Positions 1-5,214 of a DNA stretch of 64,000 nucleotides are shown piece after piece (position 1 is the first letter of the stretch; the number at the start of each line of letters is the position of its first letter). The notes beneath the pieces are model-generated. The model was not told the DNA's origin, ran no database searches, and saw nothing but the letters and a program-made list of their open reading frames with translations. The position numbers and the translations under genes are program-made. Origin of the DNA: Mycolicibacterium iranicum (GTDB lineage Bacteria > Actinomycetota > Actinomycetes > Mycobacteriales > Mycobacteriaceae); contig NZ_LQPC01000030.1 in assembly GCF_002101705.1 (NCBI RefSeq), forward strand, positions 426,037-490,036, written 5' to 3'.

Positions 1-2
1 TT

Positions 3-800
3 ATCCCTTGGGATATTGTCGCGCTGGCATTCGAGCACCTTTCCATCTATCACCTGCTGCACGGCGATGTCACCGAAGCCGAATCCAACATGGCGAAGGC
101 AGTCAGCCGAGGAGATGAACTCGCCTTCCCATGGGGGCCCTACAACCAGGCCTACGCCAGTCACATCGAGATCTGGTTGCGCTGCGAAGCAGGACAGCTC
201 GACCGCGCCGAGAAGCTCGTCACCAACATGGTCGAGCACGCCGAGCGTTACGGTATCGATTTCTGGCAGGCGCTCGGAGCGACCCTGGGGTTGGGTATCG
301 TCCATGGTCAGATTTTGCTGAACGCCGATAGTGTTGAGGAAGAACAGATCTCATCGCAAGTCGAACAGCTCACCCAGTCCACCGATCTGTGGCGGTCCCT
401 CGGGCTGTATGCCTACCAGACGCAGTACGACTGTGTCATCGGTCGACTCCTGATCGCTTCCGGCCGGTTGGAAGAGGCACGGGAGCGGATCAACACAGCG
501 TTGCAGATCGCCGAGGACACCGGGATGCATTTCTATGACGCCGAACTTCTGCGCGCGCGGGCCAAGACGTACCTCGATCCGGACACGCGAGCTGCCGATC
601 TCGAGGCCGCCATGGAGGTAGCCCGCCGCCAAGACGCTCCGCTGTTTGAACTTCGTTCAGCGCTCGATGATTACGACCTCCGCGGCGGAGATTCACTTCC
701 GGCACTTCGCGAAGCGCTCGCCAAGCTTCCAGCCGATTGCGCGCTTCCAGAAGCGGTTCGGGCCCGGGATGCTCTCACTGTCGGGCAGCTCGGCGCTTAG
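3..800 (+). CDS. C-terminal part of a TPR-repeat protein (likely cyclase/AAA-ATPase regulator), truncated by window edge
   Basis: The frame is open from the first bases, so the start lies outside the window. The visible 265 or so residues are helical and TPR-like: repeated pairs such as GDVTEAESNMAKAV, GQLDRAEKLVTNM and GRLEEARERINTALQIAEDTG, with no catalytic motif. This is the usual tail of the large mycobacterial proteins that combine a class III nucleotide cyclase or LuxR domain, an AAA ATPase and TPRs; that assignment is inference, since the diagnostic domains are not here. It ends convergently with the M50 gene, overlapping it by 4 nt, and could be part of the same regulatory neighbourhood. 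Confidence 0.6.
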   Translation: MPWDIVALAFEHLSIYHLLHGDVTEAESNMAKAVSRGDELAFPWGPYNQAYASHIEIWLRCEAGQLDRAEKLVTNMVEHAERYGIDFWQALGATLGLGIVHGQILLNADSVEEEQISSQVEQLTQSTDLWRSLGLYAYQTQYDCVIGRLLIASGRLEEARERINTALQIAEDTGMHFYDAELLRARAKTYLDPDTRAADLEAAMEVARRQDAPLFELRSALDDYDLRGGDSLPALREALAKLPADCALPEAVRARDALTVGQLGA

Positions 801-2029
801 GATTGCTCGGCCTCGGTCGCAGGCGCTTTTGAGGTGAGCTCCAGCGCGAGCCCGATTCCGGAGAACAGTGCCGCCATGGCCACCGGAACGACGATATAGA
901 GGCCGAGCAGGATCTCGATGACGTTGCCCCCGAAGAGCGAAGAGACCAGGTCTCCTGCGGCCAGCCACCACGCCCAGGTGCCGCCCACGAGCAGAACGAC
1001 GCCGCCGATGATGCTGAAGGCTCCGTAACCCGCCAGCCACGCGGGCTCGTCGCTGTCGGTGACACCACGCAGTCTGCGGCTCAACGCTTCCCGGGAGCGT
1101 GGTGAAAGGTCGGGTTCGTCGAGGTAGTCCGAGAGCGCGATATGGCCGTCCACTTCCAGGATCGGCATACCGTTCTCGAAGATCCCGATGAGTTGGGTGA
1201 TCGCCAGACGCCAGCAGACGCTGACCAACAAAACCGATCCGGCGACAGTATGCGACATGATGAGCAGCACCGACATGGTCACGAGGTCCACGGCCAGTCC
1301 AGCGAGTGCGTTGACGACGCGGGCGCGCTTCGGCAGGGTGATCCCGTCCGAGCAGTCGACATAGAAACACATTGCGCCCCAATAGAATCCGCATCCAGCC
1401 GAGCGTGGGGTGCGTCCGTAGTGAACCAGCGCCACCGCGTGACCCAGTTCGTGGAGTCCCGACAGGGCGAACCCCAACAACATTCCCAGCGTTGCGTCCA
1501 CCCACGGCTCGTTACTGACCTGCGGACCGTCCGGGCGGCCCATGACCAGGCACGCCAGTCCCGCAATGACGATCGCCGTCAGCGCGAACCGGCCCGTCCA
1601 CGATTCGATTACCGGCATAACTACGCGGTGGACTCGGCGCGCGATGCCGTCAATGCCGGTGAATTCGATCCCCGAGCGGCTGAAGGTCATGCGCTTGGCG
1701 GGGGTGATGTCGATGACCATCGACGGTTGTTCAGAGATCACGCGTTCCGCGACGAGCGCATCGACAAGCTCGCGGTCGGCAGCGGTGCCACCGAGTCCCA
1801 CCCTCAGCTCGTCAAGCCTCGCAGCATCGCGGACGAGCGCCGGAATATCGGAAGCTCGGTCGTGCGCGATCAGCAGCGGCGACCCGCCCGGGGTGCAGAC
1901 GATCAAACCGCGCTTGCTCACCCGCCAGCTGACGCCGTCGACGAACCGGAGAGCGTTGTCAGACTCGTCGATTTCGGCGGGCCGCGGCAAGGGTGCCTGC
2001 GCAATGGTGTCGGTTGGATCTCCGGACAT
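797..2029 (-). CDS. M50-family membrane zinc metallopeptidase with N-terminal accessory domain
   Basis: The protein has 410 residues. Residues 1-110 form a soluble domain with no obvious membrane segment, reminiscent of PqqD/RRE-like peptide-binding domains (a guess from sequence character). After that come hydrophobic segments near 145-163, 182-203, 240-275 and 335-395. The zinc motif HELGHA lies at 193-198 inside the second of these, and a third-ligand motif, EVDGHIALSDYL with Asp294, lies near 292-303. This is the layout of site-2-protease-like M50 enzymes and of the peptide zinc metalloproteases found with small peptide genes. It follows the minus-strand mini-gene and the BTAD-FHA regulator. 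A candidate role is cleaving, exporting or sensing the arginine-rich peptides at the membrane; that is inference. Confidence 0.8.
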   Translation of the reverse strand: MSGDPTDTIAQAPLPRPAEIDESDNALRFVDGVSWRVSKRGLIVCTPGGSPLLIAHDRASDIPALVRDAARLDELRVGLGGTAADRELVDALVAERVISEQPSMVIDITPAKRMTFSRSGIEFTGIDGIARRVHRVVMPVIESWTGRFALTAIVIAGLACLVMGRPDGPQVSNEPWVDATLGMLLGFALSGLHELGHAVALVHYGRTPRSAGCGFYWGAMCFYVDCSDGITLPKRARVVNALAGLAVDLVTMSVLLIMSHTVAGSVLLVSVCWRLAITQLIGIFENGMPILEVDGHIALSDYLDEPDLSPRSREALSRRLRGVTDSDEPAWLAGYGAFSIIGGVVLLVGGTWAWWLAAGDLVSSLFGGNVIEILLGLYIVVPVAMAALFSGIGLALELTSKAPATEAEQS

Positions 2030-2071
2030 CGTCGCCCTGCTTTCGAAGTCGTGTGTCTGTCGTCGGTGTGC

Positions 2072-2236
2072 TCATACGGTCTGCGGTAGGGCTTGGAGCT
2101 TTCTAAAGGGCCTTGACATCACCCCGGGTGCGCCGCAGAGAAGCGGACGCACCCGGGGGATGGTTGGAACGGCACTCGAATCTCCCCCAAGATTCTCGTG
2201 CGTTCCGAGACAGGGCCGCCCCACGTGAGTCGTCAT
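2072..2236 (-). CDS. possible 54-codon ORF between mini-gene and M50 gene (doubtful)
   Basis: An ATG with a GAGGGG sequence about nine bases upstream opens a 54-residue frame that runs through the strong hairpin at 2122-2158. The product begins MTTHVGRPCLGTHENLGG and shows no recognisable motif and no likeness to the arginine-rich peptides. The embedded hairpin and lack of any motif argue for an untranslated leader of the peptidase gene instead. It is listed only because the ribosome site is plausible. Confidence 0.15.
   Translation of the reverse strand: MTTHVGRPCLGTHENLGGDSSAVPTIPRVRPLLCGAPGVMSRPFRKLQALPQTV
2122..2158. terminator. strong GC hairpin upstream of the M50 gene
   Basis: The arms are CCCCGGGTGCGCCGC (2122-2136) and GCGGACGCACCCGGGG (2143-2158). 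They pair over 15 bp with one bulged base around an AGAGAA loop. It has no uridine tract on either side. It lies between the minus-strand mini-gene and the M50 gene, so it could attenuate read-through into the peptidase or stabilise the mini-gene transcript end. Confidence 0.5.
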
Positions 2237-2287
2237 CGCTACTGTCCCCTCAGCAGCAGCGAATCGTGGACCGTGAGGCGGCAGGAC

Positions 2288-2347
2288 CTAGGGCCAGCGA
2301 CTGCCGCGTCGACCTCTCGTCAGCCGGCGTTCGATCCGTCGGATCAT
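2288..2347 (-). CDS. tiny arginine-rich peptide MIRRIERRLTRGRRGSRWP, minus-strand copy
   Basis: This 19-residue ORF has a near-perfect Shine-Dalgarno sequence (AAGGAGGTG) eight bases before ATG. Its first 14 residues fit the consensus of the plus-strand array exactly: hydrophobic at 2 and 5, RRL at 7-9, T at 10, R at 11, G at 12, RR at 13-14. It differs only in a longer tail ending SRWP. It lies 71 bp after the stop of the BTAD-FHA regulator and upstream of the M50 peptidase, in the same direction as both. It is therefore the physical link between the peptide family, the regulator and the peptidase. Confidence 0.85.
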   Translation of the reverse strand: MIRRIERRLTRGRRGSRWP

Positions 2348-2418
2348 GTCTTCCCACCTCCTTGCGCCCTCACTGACCGAAGGGTCGCGGGGTGCGCTTG
2401 GAAGTTTCTAGGAGGCGG

Positions 2419-3558
2419 CTACCCGCCGGAGGAACGGTCTATCTCGAAAGTGAGCGCGGTGTCGCCGATCATGATCCGGTCACCGTCGGCCAATGCGGCG
2501 TTTCCCTGAACCTTTATGCCTTGCAGCAATATTCCGTTGGCGGAACCCGCATCGTTGATGACGTGACCGGAGCCGGTATAGAGGATGACGGCGTGGTAGC
2601 GACTAGCTCTTGGATCGGTCATCACGATGTCGTTTCCGCTGTGTCGACCGATTCTCGTGACCGGACCGGCGACCGGGTAGACGGTGCCGGCATCGGTCCG
2701 TAGCGCTGCGCCGGATGACGGCGTGAAGGCCAGGTGGTGTGCCGTCGCGATCAAGGTGTCGGCGGCGGTCGTCTTGGCCGAGCGCTCGACGTTCAATGGC
2801 TGCTGTTGCAGGATCGCCTCGTGGAGGTCACGGACACTGGGGTCCGGGTCAATCCCAAGCTCGTCAGCCAGCAGTGATTTCAGGCGGCGAAATGCCTCCA
2901 GCGCGTCTGACTGGCGTTGGGTGACGTAGTAAGCGGTCATCAACTGTGCCCAGAGCGGCTCACGGAACGGGTGCGTCGCCACGAGCTCTTCGAGATCGCT
3001 GATCACGGACTCGGCACGTCCGCAGGCGATCTCGGCTTGGGCGTGCACGGTGTGCACCGAGACTTTGTCCTCGGTCAGCGCGACGGCAAGCGGTTCGACG
3101 AACCCGAAGTCGCGAAGATCCTCGAGGAACTCACCGCGCCACTCGGAGAGCGCGGCTTCGAAGTGGACGCTCGCATCCTCGAATCGGCCCACTGCCGCAG
3201 CTTCGAGACCCTCGCTCCGGCGCTGGTTGAACCGGCCGACGTCGACGTTGGCGTCTGCGACGACCAGCCGGTAGCCCGGCGCGGCCTTCTGCAAGATGTC
3301 GCGGCCGTCGGCGCCGCCGGTACGGAATAGGCGGCGCAGGTTGGAGATGTAGGCGTGCAGGCTGGCGCGCGACTCCGACGGCGGCTCCTCGCCCCAGACG
3401 GCGCTGACGAGCGAGTCCGTAGCCACTACTCGGTTGCGGTTGACCAACAGCGCGGCGAGCACGGCACGTTGCTTGGGCGTCCCTGCAGGAACGGGTGAAT
3501 CGCCGACCGACATCTGCAGCGGTCCCAGCACGATGAACGCCGGTCCCGGTGTCGTCAT
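2419..3558 (-). CDS. EmbR-like transcriptional regulator: wHTH + BTAD + FHA
   Basis: The start chosen is ATG at 3558 (MTTPGPAFIVLGPLQMS), which has GAAGGGGG upstream, although the frame stays open further 5'. The product is 379 residues. About 1-95 is the OmpR-type winged helix of SARP/AfsR regulators (VLAALLVNRNRVVATDSLVSAVWG); about 100-245 is the bacterial transcriptional activator domain; about 290-370 is an FHA domain with GRHSGNDI, a Ser-Arg-Tyr-His stretch and NDAGSANG. FHA domains bind phosphothreonine, so activity is probably set by a Ser/Thr kinase, as for EmbR. It is divergent to the peptide array, whose promoter region it probably controls. Confidence 0.88.
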   Translation of the reverse strand: MTTPGPAFIVLGPLQMSVGDSPVPAGTPKQRAVLAALLVNRNRVVATDSLVSAVWGEEPPSESRASLHAYISNLRRLFRTGGADGRDILQKAAPGYRLVVADANVDVGRFNQRRSEGLEAAAVGRFEDASVHFEAALSEWRGEFLEDLRDFGFVEPLAVALTEDKVSVHTVHAQAEIACGRAESVISDLEELVATHPFREPLWAQLMTAYYVTQRQSDALEAFRRLKSLLADELGIDPDPSVRDLHEAILQQQPLNVERSAKTTAADTLIATAHHLAFTPSSGAALRTDAGTVYPVAGPVTRIGRHSGNDIVMTDPRASRYHAVILYTGSGHVINDAGSANGILLQGIKVQGNAALADGDRIMIGDTALTFEIDRSSGG

Positions 3559-3649
3559 CCCGATGAGCCCCCTTCGCAGAAATCCCATGCTGACCATAAC
3601 CGGCCGATGACCAGCGAAGAGGCAGGACACCGGCACCGTCTTGAGGGCT

Positions 3650-3681
3650 CCAAGAAACCGCCAAGAACGCGCCGCGACAGT
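3650..3681 (+). promoter_or_regulatory. candidate BTAD/SARP operator and leaderless promoter of the peptide array
   Basis: CCAAGAA occurs at 3650-3656 and again at 3661-3667, an 11-bp direct repeat. Eight bases later comes GACAGT (3676-3681), which keeps the A at -11 and T at -7 that define mycobacterial -10 elements if transcription starts on the A of the ATG at 3688. SARP regulators are known to bind 11-bp-phased heptamers located 8 bp before a -10 box, so the geometry fits the divergent regulator. A leaderless start would also explain why the first ORF lacks a Shine-Dalgarno sequence. Confidence 0.55.
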
Positions 3682-3687
3682 GTCTCC

Positions 3688-3768
3688 ATGAATCACGAGA
3701 ACCGAGAAGTAAACACCCTTCGCCAGCTGCAACGCCGGTTGACGCGCGGCAGGCGCAACAGCCGATAA
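3688..3768 (+). CDS. tiny peptide 1 of the array, 26 aa with N-terminal extension
   Basis: The last 17 residues are TLRQLQRRLTRGRRNSR, matching the array consensus. The first nine residues (MNHENREVN) are an extension not seen in the other members. There is no ribosome site upstream and a -10-like element ends seven bases before the ATG, so it may be translated from a leaderless transcript as the first cistron. Confidence 0.7.
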   Translation: MNHENREVNTLRQLQRRLTRGRRNSR

Positions 3769-3800
3769 CGGACGACCGCGGAACAGAAGGAGGTGAGCAC

Positions 3801-3854
3801 ATGATCCACCACATGCAGAGGCGACTGACCCGCGGACGGCGCAGTCGAAGCTGA
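3801..3854 (+). CDS. tiny peptide 2, MIHHMQRRLTRGRRSRS
   Basis: A 17-residue ORF with AAGGAGGTGAG four bases before ATG, an almost ideal ribosome site. It has a hydrophobic residue at 2 and 5, RRL at 7-9, TRGRR at 10-14 and a basic/serine tail. The arginine codons here are AGG, CGA, CGC, CGG, CGC and CGA, different from those of its neighbours. Confidence 0.85.
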   Translation: MIHHMQRRLTRGRRSRS

Positions 3855-3891
3855 CGATCGAGTCTCGAGACAGCTGAGGGGAGGTGATCAC

Positions 3892-3945
3892 ATGGTTCGA
3901 CAACTGCAACGCCGACTCGCTCGCGGGCGACGCAATGCGCGCTAA
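3892..3945 (+). CDS. tiny peptide 3, MVRQLQRRLARGRRNAR
   Basis: A 17-residue ORF with AGGGGAGGTGATC directly upstream of ATG. It starts 91 bp after peptide 2. All consensus positions are kept, with Val at 2 and Ala at 10. Confidence 0.85.
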   Translation: MVRQLQRRLARGRRNAR

Positions 3946-3982
3946 GACAGAATCTCACAACACCTTTGAAGGAAGTGACAAA

Positions 3983-4036
3983 TTGCTAAGGCACATGAAT
4001 CGGCGATTGGCTCGAGGGCGACGAAGCAGGGGTTAA
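3983..4036 (+). CDS. tiny peptide 4, (M)LRHMNRRLARGRRSRG, TTG start
   Basis: The frame begins with TTG and codes for 17 residues including the initiator. GAAGGAAGTG lies six bases upstream of the TTG. It again starts 91 bp after the previous member. Starting at the internal ATG (residue 5) would remove the conserved hydrophobic N-terminus and misplace the ribosome site, so TTG is preferred. Confidence 0.78.
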   Translation: MLRHMNRRLARGRRSRG

Positions 4037-4067
4037 CACCTCACGCGTGAATCGAAAGGAGGATCGG

Positions 4068-4121
4068 ATGATCCGATGCATGGGACGCCGGCTAGCCCGC
4101 GGAAGGCGCGGCCGAAGCTGA
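4068..4121 (+). CDS. tiny peptide 5, MIRCMGRRLARGRRGRS
   Basis: A 17-residue ORF with GAAAGGAGGATCGG before ATG, spacing 85 bp from the previous start. It is the only canonical member with a cysteine (position 4). The consensus is otherwise complete. Confidence 0.85.
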   Translation: MIRCMGRRLARGRRGRS

Positions 4122-4128
4122 CCAACGA

Positions 4129-4206
4129 ATGCAGATAGAACGGATCAGGAAACTGATCCAGCACTTGCGATGGCGATCGAACCGAGACCAGCGTCACCGG
4201 AGTTGA
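4129..4206 (+). CDS. degenerate array member, 25 aa
   Basis: The ATG lies 8 bp after the stop of peptide 5. The last 17 codons (4153-4206, exactly one 54-nt unit with the stop) give LIQHLRWRSNRDQRHRS. This aligns without gaps to the consensus but has lost the invariant RRL: the match is R at 8, 11, 14 and 16, L at 5 and S at 17. The unit would begin with CTG. Its start is 85 bp after peptide 5, in step with the array. It looks like a decaying or strongly diverged copy. Confidence 0.45.
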   Translation: MQIERIRKLIQHLRWRSNRDQRHRS

Positions 4207-4251
4207 GCGCAACGCCAGCCGAAAGCCCAGGTTGCACCTCAGACAAAGGCC

Positions 4252-4317
4252 ATCATCCACAACACGATTGGAGTCTTGGGAAGCCAGCTGGTGCTCGGTC
4301 GGCTGCACAGCGGCTGA
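4252..4317 (+). pseudogene. possible remnant of another array unit
   Basis: In the 145-bp gap between the degenerate member and peptide 6, the frame from 4252 reads IIHNTIGVL and then LVLGRLHSG before a TGA. It sits about 99 bp after the previous unit start, where the array period predicts one, and resembles MIHHMQRRL only at I2, H3 and L9. No start codon or ribosome site remains. This could be chance. Confidence 0.2.
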
Positions 4318-4351
4318 TCTAGACGGACATCGAAATACTGCAGAGGACAAC

Positions 4352-4405
4352 ATGATTCTCAAGATAAAGCGGCGCCTCACCCGCGCGCGACGCCACCGGG
4401 GGTGA
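4352..4405 (+). CDS. tiny peptide 6, MILKIKRRLTRARRHRG
   Basis: A 17-residue ORF with AGAGGACAAC upstream of ATG. It uses lysine at 4 and 6 where others use Q/H, a conservative basic change, and Ala at 12. Its last codons (GGGGGTGA) form the ribosome site of the next ORF, only 5 bp downstream. Confidence 0.83.
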   Translation: MILKIKRRLTRARRHRG

Positions 4406-4410
4406 TCTCA

Positions 4411-4464
4411 ATGCTCCGGCTCATGCAGCGTCGGCTCGCACGCGCGCGACGCCACAGAAGCTAG
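4411..4464 (+). CDS. tiny peptide 7, MLRLMQRRLARARRHRS
   Basis: A 17-residue ORF starting 5 bp after the stop of peptide 6. The GGGGGTGATC spanning that stop serves as its ribosome site, so the two are probably translationally coupled. Full consensus. Confidence 0.85.
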   Translation: MLRLMQRRLARARRHRS

Positions 4465-4531
4465 CGACAGCTGCGCCCATCCCGAACACGCCGACTCGAC
4501 TTCAGCAGTCGACTTCATCAGAAGGAAGTAG

Positions 4532-4585
4532 ATGCTTCGACATTTGCACCGACGGCTCGCCCGCGGACGACGCACCAGCCGCTGA
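4532..4585 (+). CDS. tiny peptide 8, MLRHLHRRLARGRRTSR
   Basis: A 17-residue ORF with AGAAGGAAGTAG immediately before ATG. Full consensus with a Thr-Ser-Arg tail like peptide 1's Asn-Ser-Arg. Confidence 0.85.
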   Translation: MLRHLHRRLARGRRTSR

Positions 4586-4623
4586 CCCCGGCACGAACAC
4601 GAATCTGAAAAGGAAAGCCTCAA

Positions 4624-4677
4624 TTGATGCGGCAAATGCAACGAAGGTTAACCCGCGCCCGACGCAGCAAGATGTAG
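4624..4677 (+). CDS. tiny peptide 9, (M)MRQMQRRLTRARRSKM, TTG start
   Basis: The TTG immediately before an ATG gives the standard 17 residues; using the ATG gives 16. AAAAGGAAAG lies 7-10 bases upstream. The tail SKM is unusual, the only member ending in methionine. Confidence 0.8.
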   Translation: MMRQMQRRLTRARRSKM

Positions 4678-4703
4678 CAGTCGTCTTCGAATGGAGCCGA
4701 CTC

Positions 4704-4826
4704 ATGAGTCGAGATCTGGACCGAAGCACCTCACGACATCTCTGCCAATGCTCGGACCTCGTGCGACGCCCACAGCCACGGCGGACCCCGAGATTGGTCA
4801 GAACTAACCAACGGAGAAATCTGTGA
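4704..4826 (+). CDS. longer array ORF, 40 aa, coupled to the next peptide
   Basis: ATG with TGGAG eight bases upstream; the TGA overlaps the GTG start of peptide 10 (GTGA). The sequence opens MSRDLDRSTSR and contains LVRRPQPRRTPRLVR. It is arginine-rich but does not hold the RRLxR core in register. It may be two diverged units fused by loss of a stop, or a genuine longer variant; the stop-start overlap argues that it is translated. Confidence 0.4.
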   Translation: MSRDLDRSTSRHLCQCSDLVRRPQPRRTPRLVRTNQRRNL

Positions 4827-4876
4827 TCTTGAATCTGCATCGCCGGCTGATGCGCGCCCGGCGACATCGGCTATGA
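4823..4876 (+). CDS. tiny peptide 10, (M)ILNLHRRLMRARRHRL, GTG start
   Basis: A 17-residue ORF starting at GTG, with ACGGAGAAAT upstream. It is the only canonical member with Met at position 10. Its TGA overlaps the ATG of the next, longer ORF (ATGA). Confidence 0.8.
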   Translation: MILNLHRRLMRARRHRL

Positions 4877-4980
4877 CCGCATACCCGCTTCGCTGTACGC
4901 GCAGACGGCTCAGTTGCGAACATCGCGACAGTGGAACATCTCCCGGCTCGAACCCAGAAAGGAGAGTGACCTTCCGATGA
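4873..4980 (+). CDS. longer degenerate array ORF, 35 aa, coupled at both ends
   Basis: The ATG overlaps the stop of peptide 10 and the TGA overlaps the start of peptide 11, both as ATGA. Residues 5-20 read PLRCTRRRLSCEHRDS, which aligns gaplessly with peptide 5 (MIRCMGRRLARGRRGR) and keeps R3, C4 and RRL at 7-9. The unit has lost its own start and stop and now reads through to the next gene. Confidence 0.5.
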   Translation: MTAYPLRCTRRRLSCEHRDSGTSPGSNPERRVTFR

Positions 4981-5027
4981 TCCGACAAATTCACAGACGA
5001 CTGACCCGCGGCTTCCGCCGCGGTTGA
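4977..5027 (+). CDS. tiny peptide 11, MIRQIHRRLTRGFRRG
   Basis: A 16-residue ORF with AGAAAGGAGAGTGAC upstream of ATG. One residue shorter than the others and Phe replaces Arg at position 13; RRL and R11, R14 are kept. Confidence 0.83.
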   Translation: MIRQIHRRLTRGFRRG

Positions 5028-5068
5028 ACACCGCATCCAGACTACGATCTAACAGAGGGGCGACATCA

Positions 5069-5122
5069 ATGATTCACCTCATCCAACGCCGGCTGACGCG
5101 CGCCCGGCGCCATAAGGCCTGA
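5069..5122 (+). CDS. tiny peptide 12, MIHLIQRRLTRARRHKA, last of the array
   Basis: A 17-residue ORF with AGAGGGG upstream of ATG, 92 bp after peptide 11. Full consensus. It is followed by 92 bp without a clear terminator before the glutamate-cysteine-ligase-family gene on the same strand, so read-through into that gene is possible. Confidence 0.84.
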   Translation: MIHLIQRRLTRARRHKA

Positions 5123-5214
5123 CAGGGAAGTTTTAAGGTCAGGTTCCACGAGTCGGCCCGACCACATCTTCCGATCACCGGCTTATCAGCTGAACCTTCA
5201 CTAGGCTCGGTCCC

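Noticed and set aside
1142..2089. Plus-strand 315-codon ORF over the M50 gene
   Set aside because: Composition is typical of an antisense shadow (many His, Arg, Asp) and it covers the conserved HELGH gene.
3559..3909. N-terminal extension of the BTAD-FHA regulator to 3909
   Set aside because: The extra part lies antisense to the first peptides and is not protein-like; a good ribosome site precedes ATG 3558.
4033..4867. Minus-strand ORFs of 75-120 codons antisense to the peptide array
   Set aside because: Low-complexity Arg/Ser translations without motifs or ribosome sites; shadows of the arginine-rich plus-strand peptides.
3688..5122. Regularly spaced array resembling a CRISPR or non-coding repeat
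   Set aside because: Units share peptide sequence, not DNA sequence; codons vary, spacing is uneven (51-154 bp), and each unit has a ribosome site and stop.
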